Origin: Sagittula salina
GTDB taxonomy: Bacteria; Pseudomonadota; Alphaproteobacteria; Rhodobacterales; Rhodobacteraceae
Reading direction: 5' to 3'
NCBI RefSeq assembly: GCF_017813235.1
Contig: NZ_JAGISH010000001.1
Location: forward strand, 558,001-622,000
DNA: 64,000 nucleotides
Shown here: piece after piece, positions 52,385-62,901 of the stretch
Position numbering within the stretch: the stretch's first letter is position 1
Layout of the letters: each line of letters starts with the position of its first letter
The notes under the pieces: model-generated
What the model was told of the DNA's origin: nothing
Seen by the model: only the letters and a program-made list of their open reading frames with translations
The model's database searches: none
Position numbers and translations under genes: made by a program

Positions 52385-52529
52385 GTGCTGTTTCCCGTTT
52401 GATTGCCCGGCTTTTTCCTTCCGGGTTCCGAGCATGTTTAATGCAAAATGATCCTTCGCACAGACGCCGCGTTGGGAATACGGGAAAAGAGCAATAGATT
52501 TCCCGTCGGACACCCCTGAAAGGCCCCAC

Positions 52530-53228
52530 ATGACAACTCCCGACCATCCGATAACGGCCAGATGGCCCGCGCAGCACCCCGAGCGGCTGCAGCTTTATTC
52601 GTTCCCCACACCCAACGGTGTGAAGGTCTCCATCATGCTCGAAGAAACCGGCCTTCCCTATGAAGTGCACCGGGTTTCTCTGCTCGACAATGAGACGCGC
52701 TCCGATGCGTTCCTCGCGCTGAACCCCAATGGCAAGATCCCCGCCATAATCGACCCCGACGGCCCGGACGGCGAACCGCTGGCGCTGTTCGAATCCGGGG
52801 CGATCCTGCTGTATCTCGCGGAAAAGACGGGGATGTTCCTCGGCGAGACCGCGCATGAACGGGCCGCCGTCACCCAGTGGCTGATGTTCCAGATGGGTGG
52901 CGTCGGCCCGATGTTCGGGCAGATGGGCTATTTCTTCAAATTCGCCGGGTCGGAGATCGAAGACCCGCGCCCGCGCGAACGTTACCTGACCGAAACCGCG
53001 CGCCTGCTGCGCGTGGTGGAGAACCGGCTGGCGGATCGCGAATGGATCGCCGGACCATACTCCATTGCCGATATCGCGCTGGGTCCGTGGATCAACGCGC
53101 TCGAATTCTATGGCGTGAAAGAGGCTATCGGCTGGGACAGTTTTCCGGGCGTGCAGGCATACCTGAAGCGTTTCCTCGACCGCCCGGCAGTGCAGAGCGG
53201 TCTGGTGGTTCCCCCGCGCGAGGGCTGA
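52530..53228 (+). CDS. Glutathione S-transferase, YfcG/nu-type
   Basis: This 232-residue protein has a thioredoxin-fold domain, [39 protein letters not shown] and [16 protein letters not shown] form the glutathione site, with the Thr-Pro-Asn-type motif of YfcG-like (nu) transferases. The helical C-terminal domain contains [12 protein letters not shown]. The likely role is disulfide-bond reductase or detoxification. It is divergent from mscL. Confidence 0.88.
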   Translation: MTTPDHPITARWPAQHPERLQLYSFPTPNGVKVSIMLEETGLPYEVHRVSLLDNETRSDAFLALNPNGKIPAIIDPDGPDGEPLALFESGAILLYLAEKTGMFLGETAHERAAVTQWLMFQMGGVGPMFGQMGYFFKFAGSEIEDPRPRERYLTETARLLRVVENRLADREWIAGPYSIADIALGPWINALEFYGVKEAIGWDSFPGVQAYLKRFLDRPAVQSGLVVPPREG

Positions 53229-53285
53229 GCCTGCTCGCATTCGGGTCGACCATAGGCAGGCCGGGAATTTGCCCGACCTGCCCGT

Positions 53286-53313
53286 CCCTTAGCCCGGCAC
53301 CCTTAGCCCGGCA
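53286..53313. repeat. 14-bp tandem duplication over the ytoQ stop
   Basis: CCCTTAGCCCGGCA occurs twice without a gap (53286-53299 and 53300-53313). The inner copy contains the last codons and stop of ytoQ (minus strand); the other copy lies just behind it. Confidence 0.85.
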
Positions 53314-53752
53314 GGGTGCCGTTCAACACGTAGGTGAGGATCTGCACGACCTGCGCGGGCGTGCGCGCCATCGCCAACGCAGCGGCGTCGACTTCCTTGA
53401 GCGCATGATCGTGTTCTTCGGGGTGGAGGGTGATGATCGCCTTGCCCGATGCCGCAGCATAGCCCGCGTCGAATGCCGCGTTCCACTGTTTGTATTTCTC
53501 GCCAAAGCGCACGACGACCACGTCCGCCCCTTCGATCCCGCGGCGGGTACGGATGGCGTTCACCTGCGCACCCTTGCGGTCGTGCCAGAACTTGTCCGGC
53601 TCCGCCCCGAGGATCGCGACGCCACAGTCGTCAGAGGCCGCGTGATCCGTCACAGGCGCGTCGAATGTGACATCGAGCCCCGCCGCGCCGTTCATGATCT
53701 GCTCGCGCCAGTCCGTGTGGATCTCGCCCGAGAGGTAAACTTTCAGTGCCAT
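53303..53752 (-). CDS. ytoQ: YtoQ-family protein
   Basis: This 149-residue protein is strongly typical of the YtoQ family: VYLSGEIHTDWREQI at the start, VTDHAASDDCGVAILG, KFWHDRKGAQVNAIRTR and VVRFGEKYKQWNAAFDAGYAA. The fold resembles nucleoside 2-deoxyribosyltransferases, but the function is unknown. GAGGGAGGTCAG precedes the ATG at 53752. Confidence 0.92.
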   Translation of the reverse strand: MALKVYLSGEIHTDWREQIMNGAAGLDVTFDAPVTDHAASDDCGVAILGAEPDKFWHDRKGAQVNAIRTRRGIEGADVVVVRFGEKYKQWNAAFDAGYAAASGKAIITLHPEEHDHALKEVDAAALAMARTPAQVVQILTYVLNGTLPG

Positions 53753-53832
53753 GTGCTGACCTCCCTCATTTACAGGTTGACCCGCAGCATAGGCACCCGT
53801 CCCCCGATGGCAATGCCCGCGCGCCCATGCGG

Positions 53833-53889
53833 CGCGGTGGGGGCGCTGCCCCCACACCCCCGCGGGTATTTGCCAACCGAAGAAGCAGA
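53833..53889 (-). repeat. Dispersed intergenic repeat, copy 4 (minus orientation)
   Basis: On the minus strand CTTCTTCGGTTGGCAAATAC is followed by CCGCGGGGGTGTGGGGGCAGCGCCCCC, the same block order as copy 2. It lies between the ytoQ start and the 3' end of the DMGDH-like gene. Confidence 0.75.
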
Positions 53890-53938
53890 GCGCGCGTCCC
53901 GGTCAAAAGTGCCGGATCGCGCGGCGGTGAGAGAGCGG

Positions 53939-56443
53939 TCAGCCGTCCTTGCGGATGGTCTCGTTCTTCGGGTCATACGGGCTGTCGCAGGTGACAGTGG
54001 CCTCCCAGAGGCAGTCAAACATCTTCACCTTAAGACGCGTGCCTTCGACGGCGAGGTCGGGCTTCACATAGCCCATGCCGATGGACTTGCCGAAGGCCAC
54101 GGAGTAACCGCCCGACGTCAGGCGACCAGCCCGTTCGCCGCCTTCGGTATAGAGCACCTCGCGGCCCCAGGGGTCGGCATCGTCCGGCCCGTCGACCAGG
54201 AGCGTCACGCATTTTGACCGAATGCCCAGCGTCTGCATAGCCTCCTTGCCGGCAAAGTCTTTCGTGAGGTCGACAAAGCGCGGCAGGTCGGCCTCCAGCG
54301 GCGTCGCATCGCGGCCCAGTTCGTTGCCAAAGGCGCGGTAGGACTTCTCCTGCCGCAACCAGTTCTGGGCGCGAGCACCGACGGGTCGGATGCCGTGCTC
54401 GGCCCCTGCTTCCATCAGCCGATCCCACAGGTGGTTCTGCATCTCGATGGGGTGGTGCAGTTCCCACCCAAGTTCGCCCGTGTAGGCCACGCGGATGGCA
54501 TTGACCGGAACCATGCCCAGCTCGATCTGCCGCGCCGAGAGCCAGGGGAAGCGCTTGTTCGACAGGGCGGTGCCCGGGTCCGCGTCGCGGATGAGTTTTG
54601 CCAGAACGGCGCGCGACTTCGGCCCGGCGATGGCAAAGACACCCCATTGCGTCGTCACGTCCTGCACGATCACGAGCTGGCCGGTCTCGGCCATGAAATC
54701 CTCTGCCGCCTTCTGAAGGAAGTCGCCGTCATAAGCCGCCCAGGCCCCGGCGGAGACGAGGTAGAAATCCTGCTCCGCGTGGCGCACGATGGTGTATTCC
54801 GTCCGCGTCGTGCCGCGCGTGGTCAGGGCATAGGTCAGGTTGATCCGGCCGACCTTCGGCAGCTTGTTGCAGGTCAACCGGTCGAGGAAGGCGGTCGCCC
54901 CCGCCCCCGTCACGCGATGCTTGGCAAAGGCGGTGGCGTCGATCAGACCGACGCCCTCACGGATGGCCTTGGCCTCTTCCACGGCGTATTGCCACCAGCC
55001 GCCACGGCGGAAACTTCGGGCGTCATGGTCGAAGTCCGGCCCCGCGTCGAGCGGCCCGTAATAATTCGGCCGCTCCCAGCCGTTCACGCAACCGAACTGC
55101 GCGCCGAGCTTTGCCTGCCGGTCGTAGGCGGGCGAAGTGCGCAAGGGCCGCGCGGCGGGGCGTTCCTCGTCCGGGTGGTGCAGGATGTAGACGTGTTCGT
55201 AGGCCTCTTCGTTCTTTGCCACGGCCCAGTCGGTCGTCTGCCAGGCTCCGAACCGCTTGGGATCGAGCGAGGCCATGTCGATTTCCGCCTCCCCGTCGAC
55301 CATCATCTGGGCGAGGTAATGGCCCGCGCCACCAGCGGCGGTGATCCCGAAGGAGAAGCCTTCGGCCAGCCACATGTTGCGCAGCCCCGGCGCCGGACCG
55401 ATCAGCGGGTTGCCGTCCGGCGTGTAGCAGATCGGGCCGTTGAAATCGTCCTTCAGACCGACCTCTTCCGACGAGGGAATGCGGTGGATGAAGGACATGT
55501 ATTCCTCCTCGATCCGCTCCAGATCCAGCGGGAAGAGATCGGCGCGGAAACTGTCGGGCACCCCGTGGCGGAAACGCGCGGGCGCGTTGCGTTCATAGGG
55601 GCCGAGGATCCAGCCGCCGCGCTCCTCGCGCACGTACCATTTCGCATCCGCGTCGCGGATCACCGGGTGCTGGCCGTTTGTCTTGCGCCAGTCCACCAGC
55701 GCCGGGTCAGGTTCGGTGACAATGAACTGATGTTCCACCGGGATGGCCGGCGTCTTGATGCCCAGCAGCCACGCGGTACGCTGCGCGTGGTTGCCGGTGG
55801 CGGTGACTACATGCTCGGCGGTGATGACCCGCCGTTCGTCGGAGGGCACGAGGTTGCCGCCCCGCTCCACCATCTTCGTGACGGTGACGCGCCACTCCGA
55901 GCCGGTCCATTCGTATCCGTCCACCTGCCACTTGCGTTCGATTGTCACGCCGCGCTGGCGGGCGCCCTTGGCCATGGCCATGGTCACGTCGGCCGGGTTT
56001 ATGTAGCCGTCCGTCGGGTGGTAGAGCGCGCCCTTCAGGTCGTCCGTGCGGATCAGCGGCCAGCGATCCGCGATCTGCGCCGGGGACAGCCACTCGTAGG
56101 GCACGCCGCAGCTTTCGGCGGTGGTGGCATAAACCATGTACTCGTCCATGCGCACATCCGTTTGCGCCATGCGCAGGTTGCCCACCACGAAGAACCCCGC
56201 GTCCAGCCCGGTTTCCGCCTCCAGCGTCTTGTAGAACTTGATGGAGTAGTCGTGGATATGGGTCGTGGCGTAGCTCATGTTGAAGTACGGCAACAGCCCC
56301 GCCGCGTGCCAGGTCGAGCCGCTCGTCAGTTCGTCGCGCTCCAGCAGCATGACGTCGTCCCACCCCGCGCGGGCAAGGTGATAGGCGATGGAGGTGCCGA
56401 CGGCACCGCCACCGACGACAAGGGCTTTGACATGGGTCTTCAT
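53939..56443 (-). CDS. Dimethylglycine/sarcosine dehydrogenase-like flavoprotein
   Basis: This is an 834-residue two-domain enzyme. The N-terminal DAO-type FAD domain (about 1-400) has VVGGGAVGTSIAYHLA and His46 in SGSTWHAAGLL, the residue to which FAD is covalently bound in dimethylglycine and sarcosine dehydrogenases. A linker and a GcvT/aminomethyltransferase domain (about 430-834) follow, which would pass the oxidised methyl group to tetrahydrofolate. The substrate is a methylated amine such as dimethylglycine or sarcosine; the sequence alone cannot separate them. The start at 56443 is chosen from the conserved N-terminus. Confidence 0.88.
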   Translation of the reverse strand: MKTHVKALVVGGGAVGTSIAYHLARAGWDDVMLLERDELTSGSTWHAAGLLPYFNMSYATTHIHDYSIKFYKTLEAETGLDAGFFVVGNLRMAQTDVRMDEYMVYATTAESCGVPYEWLSPAQIADRWPLIRTDDLKGALYHPTDGYINPADVTMAMAKGARQRGVTIERKWQVDGYEWTGSEWRVTVTKMVERGGNLVPSDERRVITAEHVVTATGNHAQRTAWLLGIKTPAIPVEHQFIVTEPDPALVDWRKTNGQHPVIRDADAKWYVREERGGWILGPYERNAPARFRHGVPDSFRADLFPLDLERIEEEYMSFIHRIPSSEEVGLKDDFNGPICYTPDGNPLIGPAPGLRNMWLAEGFSFGITAAGGAGHYLAQMMVDGEAEIDMASLDPKRFGAWQTTDWAVAKNEEAYEHVYILHHPDEERPAARPLRTSPAYDRQAKLGAQFGCVNGWERPNYYGPLDAGPDFDHDARSFRRGGWWQYAVEEAKAIREGVGLIDATAFAKHRVTGAGATAFLDRLTCNKLPKVGRINLTYALTTRGTTRTEYTIVRHAEQDFYLVSAGAWAAYDGDFLQKAAEDFMAETGQLVIVQDVTTQWGVFAIAGPKSRAVLAKLIRDADPGTALSNKRFPWLSARQIELGMVPVNAIRVAYTGELGWELHHPIEMQNHLWDRLMEAGAEHGIRPVGARAQNWLRQEKSYRAFGNELGRDATPLEADLPRFVDLTKDFAGKEAMQTLGIRSKCVTLLVDGPDDADPWGREVLYTEGGERAGRLTSGGYSVAFGKSIGMGYVKPDLAVEGTRLKVKMFDCLWEATVTCDSPYDPKNETIRKDG

Positions 56444-57968
<1,525 letters not shown>

Positions 57969-57973
57969 CCGAT

Positions 57974-58016
57974 GGGGCGCGGGCTGATTTTTCGCAGAAA
58001 AATCAGCCCGCGCCCC
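57974..58016. repeat. Perfect 20-bp inverted repeat between mreB and mreC
   Basis: Arms at 57974-57993 and 57997-58016 are exactly complementary over 20 bases with a 3-base GCA loop. The GC-rich base and AT-rich top (GATTTTTC/GAAAAATC) make a very stable hairpin five bases after the mreB stop. No T-tract follows, so it may protect or process the mRNA rather than end it; attenuation is also possible. Confidence 0.9.
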
Positions 58017-58101
58017 GACCGGTTCCGTACACCGGCCCGTTTTGCGCGCCGTTCCTCACACCGTCTTGCGACCCGCACACAGGCTTAGGTATTCCTGACC
58101 C

Positions 58102-59025
58102 ATGGCCAGCGACCGCACATCCGACGACTACACCGGCCCGCTGAAGCGTCTGCTTCTCGCGGTGCTTGTGATCGTGCTGCTCGCCATCTTCCTCGTCTGG
58201 CGCATCGACAGCCCGCGCGTCGAACGGTTTCGCGCGCAGGTGATCGACCGCGTGGTGCCGAACATGGACTGGGCCATGGCGCCCGTCTCCGGCACGGTCA
58301 AGCTGGTGCGCGACTTTCAGTCCTACCAGCGGCTGGGCGAACAGAACGACGAGTTGCGCCGCGAATTGCGCCAGATGACCGCGTGGAAAGAGGCCGCCCT
58401 GCAACTGGAGCAGGAGAATGCCCGCCTGCGTGACCTGAACAACGTGCGCCTCGACCCGCGCCTGACCTATATCACCGCCGTGGTACTGGCCGATTCCGGC
58501 AGTCCCTTCCGGCAGTCGGTGCTGATCAACGTCGGCTCCCGCGATGGCATCGTCGACGGATGGGCCACGATGGACGGCATCGGTGTTGTCGGCCGCGTCT
58601 CCGGCGTCGGGCGCAACACCTCGCGCGTGATCCTGCTGACCGACGCCACCAGCCGCATCCCCGCCGAAATCCAGCCCTCCGGTCAGCGCGCACTGATCGT
58701 TGGCGACAACACTGCGGCGCCGCCCATCGACTTTCTCGAAAACCCCGATCTCGTGCGTCCGGGCGACCGCATCGTGACCTCCGGCGACGGTGAGGTCTTT
58801 CCGCCGGGGCTACTGATCGGACAGGTCGCCGAAGATCCCGGCGGCCGCCTCCGCGTGCGTCTGTCCGCCGACTACGAGCGGCTCGAATTCCTGCGAGTCC
58901 TGCGCGATCACGGCGCGCGGCGGGTGTCGAACCCCTCCGGCCTGATTCTGCCCGAAGACCTGCCGGATTCGGACCCGGACGCCGGAAGCGCCCCGCTCCC
59001 CGAGGACACCCCGAGCGATGGCTGA
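58102..59025 (+). CDS. mreC: Rod-shape protein MreC
   Basis: This 307-residue bitopic protein links MreB to the cell-wall enzymes. It has one membrane helix (about 16-35, LLLAVLVIVLLAIFLVW), a periplasmic coiled coil (about 70-115, with LRRELRQMTAWKEAALQLEQ) and a beta-barrel domain (NVGSRDGIVDGWATM, DPGGRLRVRLSADYERLEFLRVL). The C-terminal tail is acidic and proline-rich. The stop overlaps the mreD start by eight bases. Confidence 0.94.
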   Translation: MASDRTSDDYTGPLKRLLLAVLVIVLLAIFLVWRIDSPRVERFRAQVIDRVVPNMDWAMAPVSGTVKLVRDFQSYQRLGEQNDELRRELRQMTAWKEAALQLEQENARLRDLNNVRLDPRLTYITAVVLADSGSPFRQSVLINVGSRDGIVDGWATMDGIGVVGRVSGVGRNTSRVILLTDATSRIPAEIQPSGQRALIVGDNTAAPPIDFLENPDLVRPGDRIVTSGDGEVFPPGLLIGQVAEDPGGRLRVRLSADYERLEFLRVLRDHGARRVSNPSGLILPEDLPDSDPDAGSAPLPEDTPSDG

Positions 59026-59557
59026 GAACGGCCCCGCCCGGCTTTGGGCCATGCGCGCCGCCTACCCGGCGCTGGCGATGGCGATAATCTTCGTCCATCT
59101 GCTGCCGCTGCAGATGATGCCGGCGCGCTTTGCCGGGCCCGACTGGCTGACCGTGCTGACCTTTGCGTGGTGCCTGCGCCGCCCCGACTACGTGCCCGCG
59201 CTGTCGATCGCACTGGTCATGCTGCTGGCCGACCTGCTGTTCCAGCGCCCGCCCGCGCTCTGGGCGCTGCTGGTGTTGCTGGCTTCCGAATTTCTGAAAT
59301 CGCGCGGGCGTCAGGTACGCGAAAACACCTTCTTTGCCGAATGGCTGGCCGCCGCCATGACGCTTCTGGTGATCACCCTGCTTTACCGGCTCACTCTCGC
59401 GATCTTGATCATCTCGCCCGGAATGCTGTCGTTGACGCTGATGCAATATGGTATGACCGTGGCCGCCTACCCGGTGGTCGCCGCGCTTTCCTACCTCGTC
59501 TTCGGCGTGCGCCGCTCCACCCCCGGCGAATACGACCATACCGGACGCAGCCTGTAA
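59018..59557 (+). CDS. mreD: Rod-shape protein MreD
   Basis: This is a 179-residue membrane protein with about five predicted helices, of the usual MreD size. It is poorly conserved in sequence; position between mreC and mrdA is the main evidence. RRPDYVPALSIALVMLLADLLFQRP corresponds to the typical MreD loop and helix. Confidence 0.88.
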   Translation: MAENGPARLWAMRAAYPALAMAIIFVHLLPLQMMPARFAGPDWLTVLTFAWCLRRPDYVPALSIALVMLLADLLFQRPPALWALLVLLASEFLKSRGRQVRENTFFAEWLAAAMTLLVITLLYRLTLAILIISPGMLSLTLMQYGMTVAAYPVVAALSYLVFGVRRSTPGEYDHTGRSL

Positions 59558-59578
59558 CCTGCCCTGAGGGACCCGCCC

Positions 59579-61495
59579 ATGCGACGCAGCCCCCGTGAAA
59601 CCATCGACAGCGCCCGCCGCATCACCCGCCGCGGGCTGATCCTCGGCGGCCTGCAGATGGGGTTCGCCGCGACGCTGGGCGCGCGGATGCACCACCTGCA
59701 GGTCGATCAGGCGGACGAATTCCGCCTGCTGGCGGAGGAGAACCGCATCAACATTCGGCTCATCCCGCCGGCGCGTGGACGCATCTTTGACCGCAACGGG
59801 CGGGTCATCGCCGACAACGAACCGACCTACCGCATCACGCTGACGCGCGAAGACGCGGGCGACGTAACGACCGTCATCGGGCGGTTGGGCCAGCTGGTCG
59901 AACTTGACGAAAACGACCTGAACCGCGCCCTGACCGAAATGGAACGCACGCCGCCCTTCATCCCCGTCACCATCGCGGAACGTGTGAGCTGGGAAGACAT
60001 CTCCCGCGTGGCAGTGAACGCCCCCGCCCTGCCCGGCGTCACCACCGAGGTCGGCCTGTCGCGCACCTACCCCCAGCGCGACCTCTTTGCGCATGTGGCG
60101 GGCTACGTGGGCCCGGTGTCGGAACGGGACCTGTCGCGCTACGAAGACCCGCCGCCTCTCCTGCGCATCCCGCGTTTTCAGGTCGGCAAGGTCGGCCTGG
60201 AAGCCAAGCACGAGGAATTGCTGCGCGGCACCGCGGGCGCCAAACGGGTCGAGGTCAACGCAGTCGGCCGCGTCATGCGCGAACTCGACCGGCGCGAGGG
60301 CACCTCCGGCTCCGACATCCAGCTGACCGTGGACACGGAGCTGCAGGAATACGTTCAGGCGCGGCTGGCAGGTGAAAGCGCTTCTGCCGTGGTGCTCGGA
60401 CTTGAGCGAGGCGACCTGCTGGCCATCGCTTCCGCGCCCTCTTACGATCCCAACCTTTTCGTGCGCGGCATCAGCCACACGGATTTCAACGCGCTGAACC
60501 AGAACGACCACCGGCCTCTGGCCTCCAAGACGGTGCAGGACGCCTACCCGCCGGGGTCCACGTTCAAGATGGTAACCGCGCTGGCGGCGCTGGAAGCGGG
60601 ACTGCTGTCGCCCGAGGACACCACGTATTGCTCCGGCAGCTACGAGGTCGGGTCACGCTCCTTCCGGTGCTGGAAGCGGTCCGGCCACGGCCATGTGAAC
60701 CTCGTGGGGTCGCTGCAGCATTCGTGTGACGTCTTCTACTACGACCTGTCCCTGAAGGTCGGAATCGAGCGCATCGCCGCCATGGCGCGGCGGCTGGGGC
60801 TTGGCCAGGCGCACCCGATCCCCATGTCGGCGGTGACTTCGGGCCTGGTACCGGACAAGGAATGGAAGCGGCGCGAACGCGGCGCGGAGTGGGTGATCGG
60901 CGATTCGGTGAACGCCGCCATCGGGCAGGGCTTTGTGTTGACCTCGCCGCTGCAACTGGCGGTGATGGCTGGACGCGTGGCGACCGGGCGCTCTGTCTCG
61001 CCGCGGCTGGTACGGTCGATCGACGGCATCGAAACACCGCACCTGGGCGGTGACGACCTCGGGCTCAATCCCAACCACCTGATGCAGGTGCGCAAAGGCA
61101 TGTACGCAGTGTCGAACGACCGCCGAGGCACCGCCTACAGTTCGCGCATCATCGCCGAGGGGATGCGGCTCGCGGGGAAGACCGGTACGGCGCAGGTGGT
61201 GTCCCGCATCACCTCCGAGGCGGACCCCTGGGAAGACCGCGACCACGCGTTGTTCGTCAATTTCGCGCCCTACGACAACCCGACGATCGCGGTGGCGGTG
61301 GTGGTGGAACACGGCGTCGGGGGCTCGCGCACGGCCGCGCCCATCGCGCGCGACATCACGTTGCAGGCGCTCTATAACGGCGATCCGCCGCTGGGCGCAT
61401 ACCCCGCGAAGGACCGAAAGCACATCGAAGCGCAACAGGAACGGCTGGCACGCGAGCGACGGGCACGGGTCGAACAGATGGCGAGCCGGGCGTGA
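59579..61495 (+). CDS. mrdA: Penicillin-binding protein 2
   Basis: This 638-residue peptidoglycan transpeptidase of the elongasome has an N-terminal anchor (about 16-38) and the PBP dimerisation domain beginning PPARGRIFDRNGRVIADNEPTYRI. The transpeptidase domain carries Ser327 in STFK, Ser382-Cys-Asp384 (the SxD form found in PBP2) and Lys534-Thr-Gly. GGGA precedes the ATG. A dispersed repeat separates it from rodA. Confidence 0.95.
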   Translation: MRRSPRETIDSARRITRRGLILGGLQMGFAATLGARMHHLQVDQADEFRLLAEENRINIRLIPPARGRIFDRNGRVIADNEPTYRITLTREDAGDVTTVIGRLGQLVELDENDLNRALTEMERTPPFIPVTIAERVSWEDISRVAVNAPALPGVTTEVGLSRTYPQRDLFAHVAGYVGPVSERDLSRYEDPPPLLRIPRFQVGKVGLEAKHEELLRGTAGAKRVEVNAVGRVMRELDRREGTSGSDIQLTVDTELQEYVQARLAGESASAVVLGLERGDLLAIASAPSYDPNLFVRGISHTDFNALNQNDHRPLASKTVQDAYPPGSTFKMVTALAALEAGLLSPEDTTYCSGSYEVGSRSFRCWKRSGHGHVNLVGSLQHSCDVFYYDLSLKVGIERIAAMARRLGLGQAHPIPMSAVTSGLVPDKEWKRRERGAEWVIGDSVNAAIGQGFVLTSPLQLAVMAGRVATGRSVSPRLVRSIDGIETPHLGGDDLGLNPNHLMQVRKGMYAVSNDRRGTAYSSRIIAEGMRLAGKTGTAQVVSRITSEADPWEDRDHALFVNFAPYDNPTIAVAVVVEHGVGGSRTAAPIARDITLQALYNGDPPLGAYPAKDRKHIEAQQERLARERRARVEQMASRA

Positions 61496-61565
61496 CGGGC
61501 GCGGCGAAGCGGTTCCGCCTTGCGCAGCAAGGCGGCCGGCGCGCGCCCTGCGGGCGCGCGCAATC

Positions 61566-61623
61566 GGGGGAAGCGCTGCTTCCCCCGAACCCCCATCGAG
61601 GTATTTGCGAACCAAAGAAGCAG
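61566..61623 (-). repeat. Dispersed intergenic repeat, copy 5 (minus orientation)
   Basis: Read on the minus strand: CTTCTTTGGTTCGCAAATAC, CTCGATGGGGG, then a TTCGGGGGAAGCAGCGCTTCCCCC-type hairpin. It sits inside the rod-shape operon between mrdA and rodA. On the plus strand its end, AAGAAGCAGGAA, runs straight into the rodA ribosome binding site. Confidence 0.8.
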
Positions 61624-61634
61624 GAACGCCGCGC

Positions 61635-62774
61635 GTGACCTATCTGGAGTATAACGTCAAGACAGTGCCTTCGGGCTGGCGCAAGGTTCTGGCGATCAAC
61701 TGGCCCATCGTGCTGCTGCTCTCGGCGGTCGCCTGCATCGGTTTCCTGATGCTTTACTCCGTCGCGGGCGGTTCATGGACGCCATGGGCCGAGCCGCAGA
61801 TGAAACGCTATGTGGTGGGACTCGCGGTGATGCTCGTCGTGGGCATGGTGCCGATCTGGTTCTGGCGCAACATGGCGGTGGTCTTTTACGCTCTGTCCTT
61901 CTTCCTGCTGGTTCTGGTGGAGTTCTTCGGCGCCATCGGCATGGGCGCGCAACGCTGGATCGAGCTCGGGTTCATGCGGCTGCAACCTTCGGAACTGATG
62001 AAAATCAGCCTCGTGGTGCTGCTTGCCGCCTATTACGACTGGCTCCCGCTGTCGAAGACATCGCGGCCGCTCTGGGTGCTCATCCCCATCGTCATCATCC
62101 TTGCCCCCACGGGGCTGGTGCTGAGCCAGCCCGACCTCGGCACCGCGCTTCTGCTGATGATCGCGGGCGGGCTGATGATGTTCCTTGCGGGCGTGCACTG
62201 GCTCTACTTCGCCACGGTGATCGGCGCAGGCGTCGGTGCCGTCTGGGGGGTGTTCCAGTCGCGCGGCACCGACTGGCAGCTCCTGAAGGATTACCAGTTC
62301 CGCCGCATCGACACCTTCCTCGACCCGTCTTCGGACCCGCTGGGCGCCGGTTATCACATCACCCAGGCCAAGATCGCCATGGGATCGGGGGGCTGGACCG
62401 GGCGCGGGTTCATGCAAGGGACGCAATCGCGCCTGAACTTCCTGCCCGAAAAGCACACCGACTTCATCTTCAATACCCTGGCGGAGGAGTTCGGCTTCGT
62501 CGGCGGCTTCTCCCTTCTGGTGCTTTACGTGCTGATCCTCGTCTTCTGCATCTCCGCCGCGCTCCAGAACCGTGACCGCTTCTCCTCGCTACTGATCCTC
62601 GGCATCGGCCTGACCTTCTTCCTGTTCTATGCGGTCAACATGTCCATGGTCATGGGCCTCGCCCCCGTCGTTGGCGTGCCCCTTCCGCTCGTCTCCTACG
62701 GCGGCTCGGCCATGCTGGTGCTCATGCTCGCCTTCGGTCTGGTCCAGAGCGCCCACGTACACCGCCCGCGCTAG
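61635..62774 (+). CDS. rodA: Peptidoglycan glycosyltransferase RodA
   Basis: This is a 379-residue SEDS-family polymerase with about ten membrane helices. GAQRWIELGFMRLQPSELMKI, LSQPDLGTALLL, FLPEKHTDFIFNTLAEEFGF (with the catalytic-type Asp) and VGVPLPLVSYGGSAML are SEDS motifs. It works with PBP2 in elongation. It starts with GTG at 61635 behind AGGAA, which is supplied by repeat copy 5. Confidence 0.95.
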   Translation: MTYLEYNVKTVPSGWRKVLAINWPIVLLLSAVACIGFLMLYSVAGGSWTPWAEPQMKRYVVGLAVMLVVGMVPIWFWRNMAVVFYALSFFLLVLVEFFGAIGMGAQRWIELGFMRLQPSELMKISLVVLLAAYYDWLPLSKTSRPLWVLIPIVIILAPTGLVLSQPDLGTALLLMIAGGLMMFLAGVHWLYFATVIGAGVGAVWGVFQSRGTDWQLLKDYQFRRIDTFLDPSSDPLGAGYHITQAKIAMGSGGWTGRGFMQGTQSRLNFLPEKHTDFIFNTLAEEFGFVGGFSLLVLYVLILVFCISAALQNRDRFSSLLILGIGLTFFLFYAVNMSMVMGLAPVVGVPLPLVSYGGSAMLVLMLAFGLVQSAHVHRPR

Positions 62775-62815
62775 CCTCCCGCCGGGGCGCTATCGGCTTG
62801 CACCCGGGCGCCCCT

Positions 62816-62878
62816 GCTGCTTCTCCTTGGCGAAAATACTCCCGGGGGAGGCGCGCAGCGCCGGGGGGCAGCGCCCCT
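62816..62878 (+). repeat. Dispersed intergenic repeat, copy 6
   Basis: CTGCTTCTCCTTGGCGAAAA, TACTCCCGGGGG, a GGCGCGCAGCGCC hairpin and GGGGGGCAGCGCCCCT. It lies between rodA and the ghrA-like gene, and is closest to copy 3 in its head. Confidence 0.75.
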
Positions 62879-62901
62879 CTCCGGCCAACGAAGGACACAC
62901 C

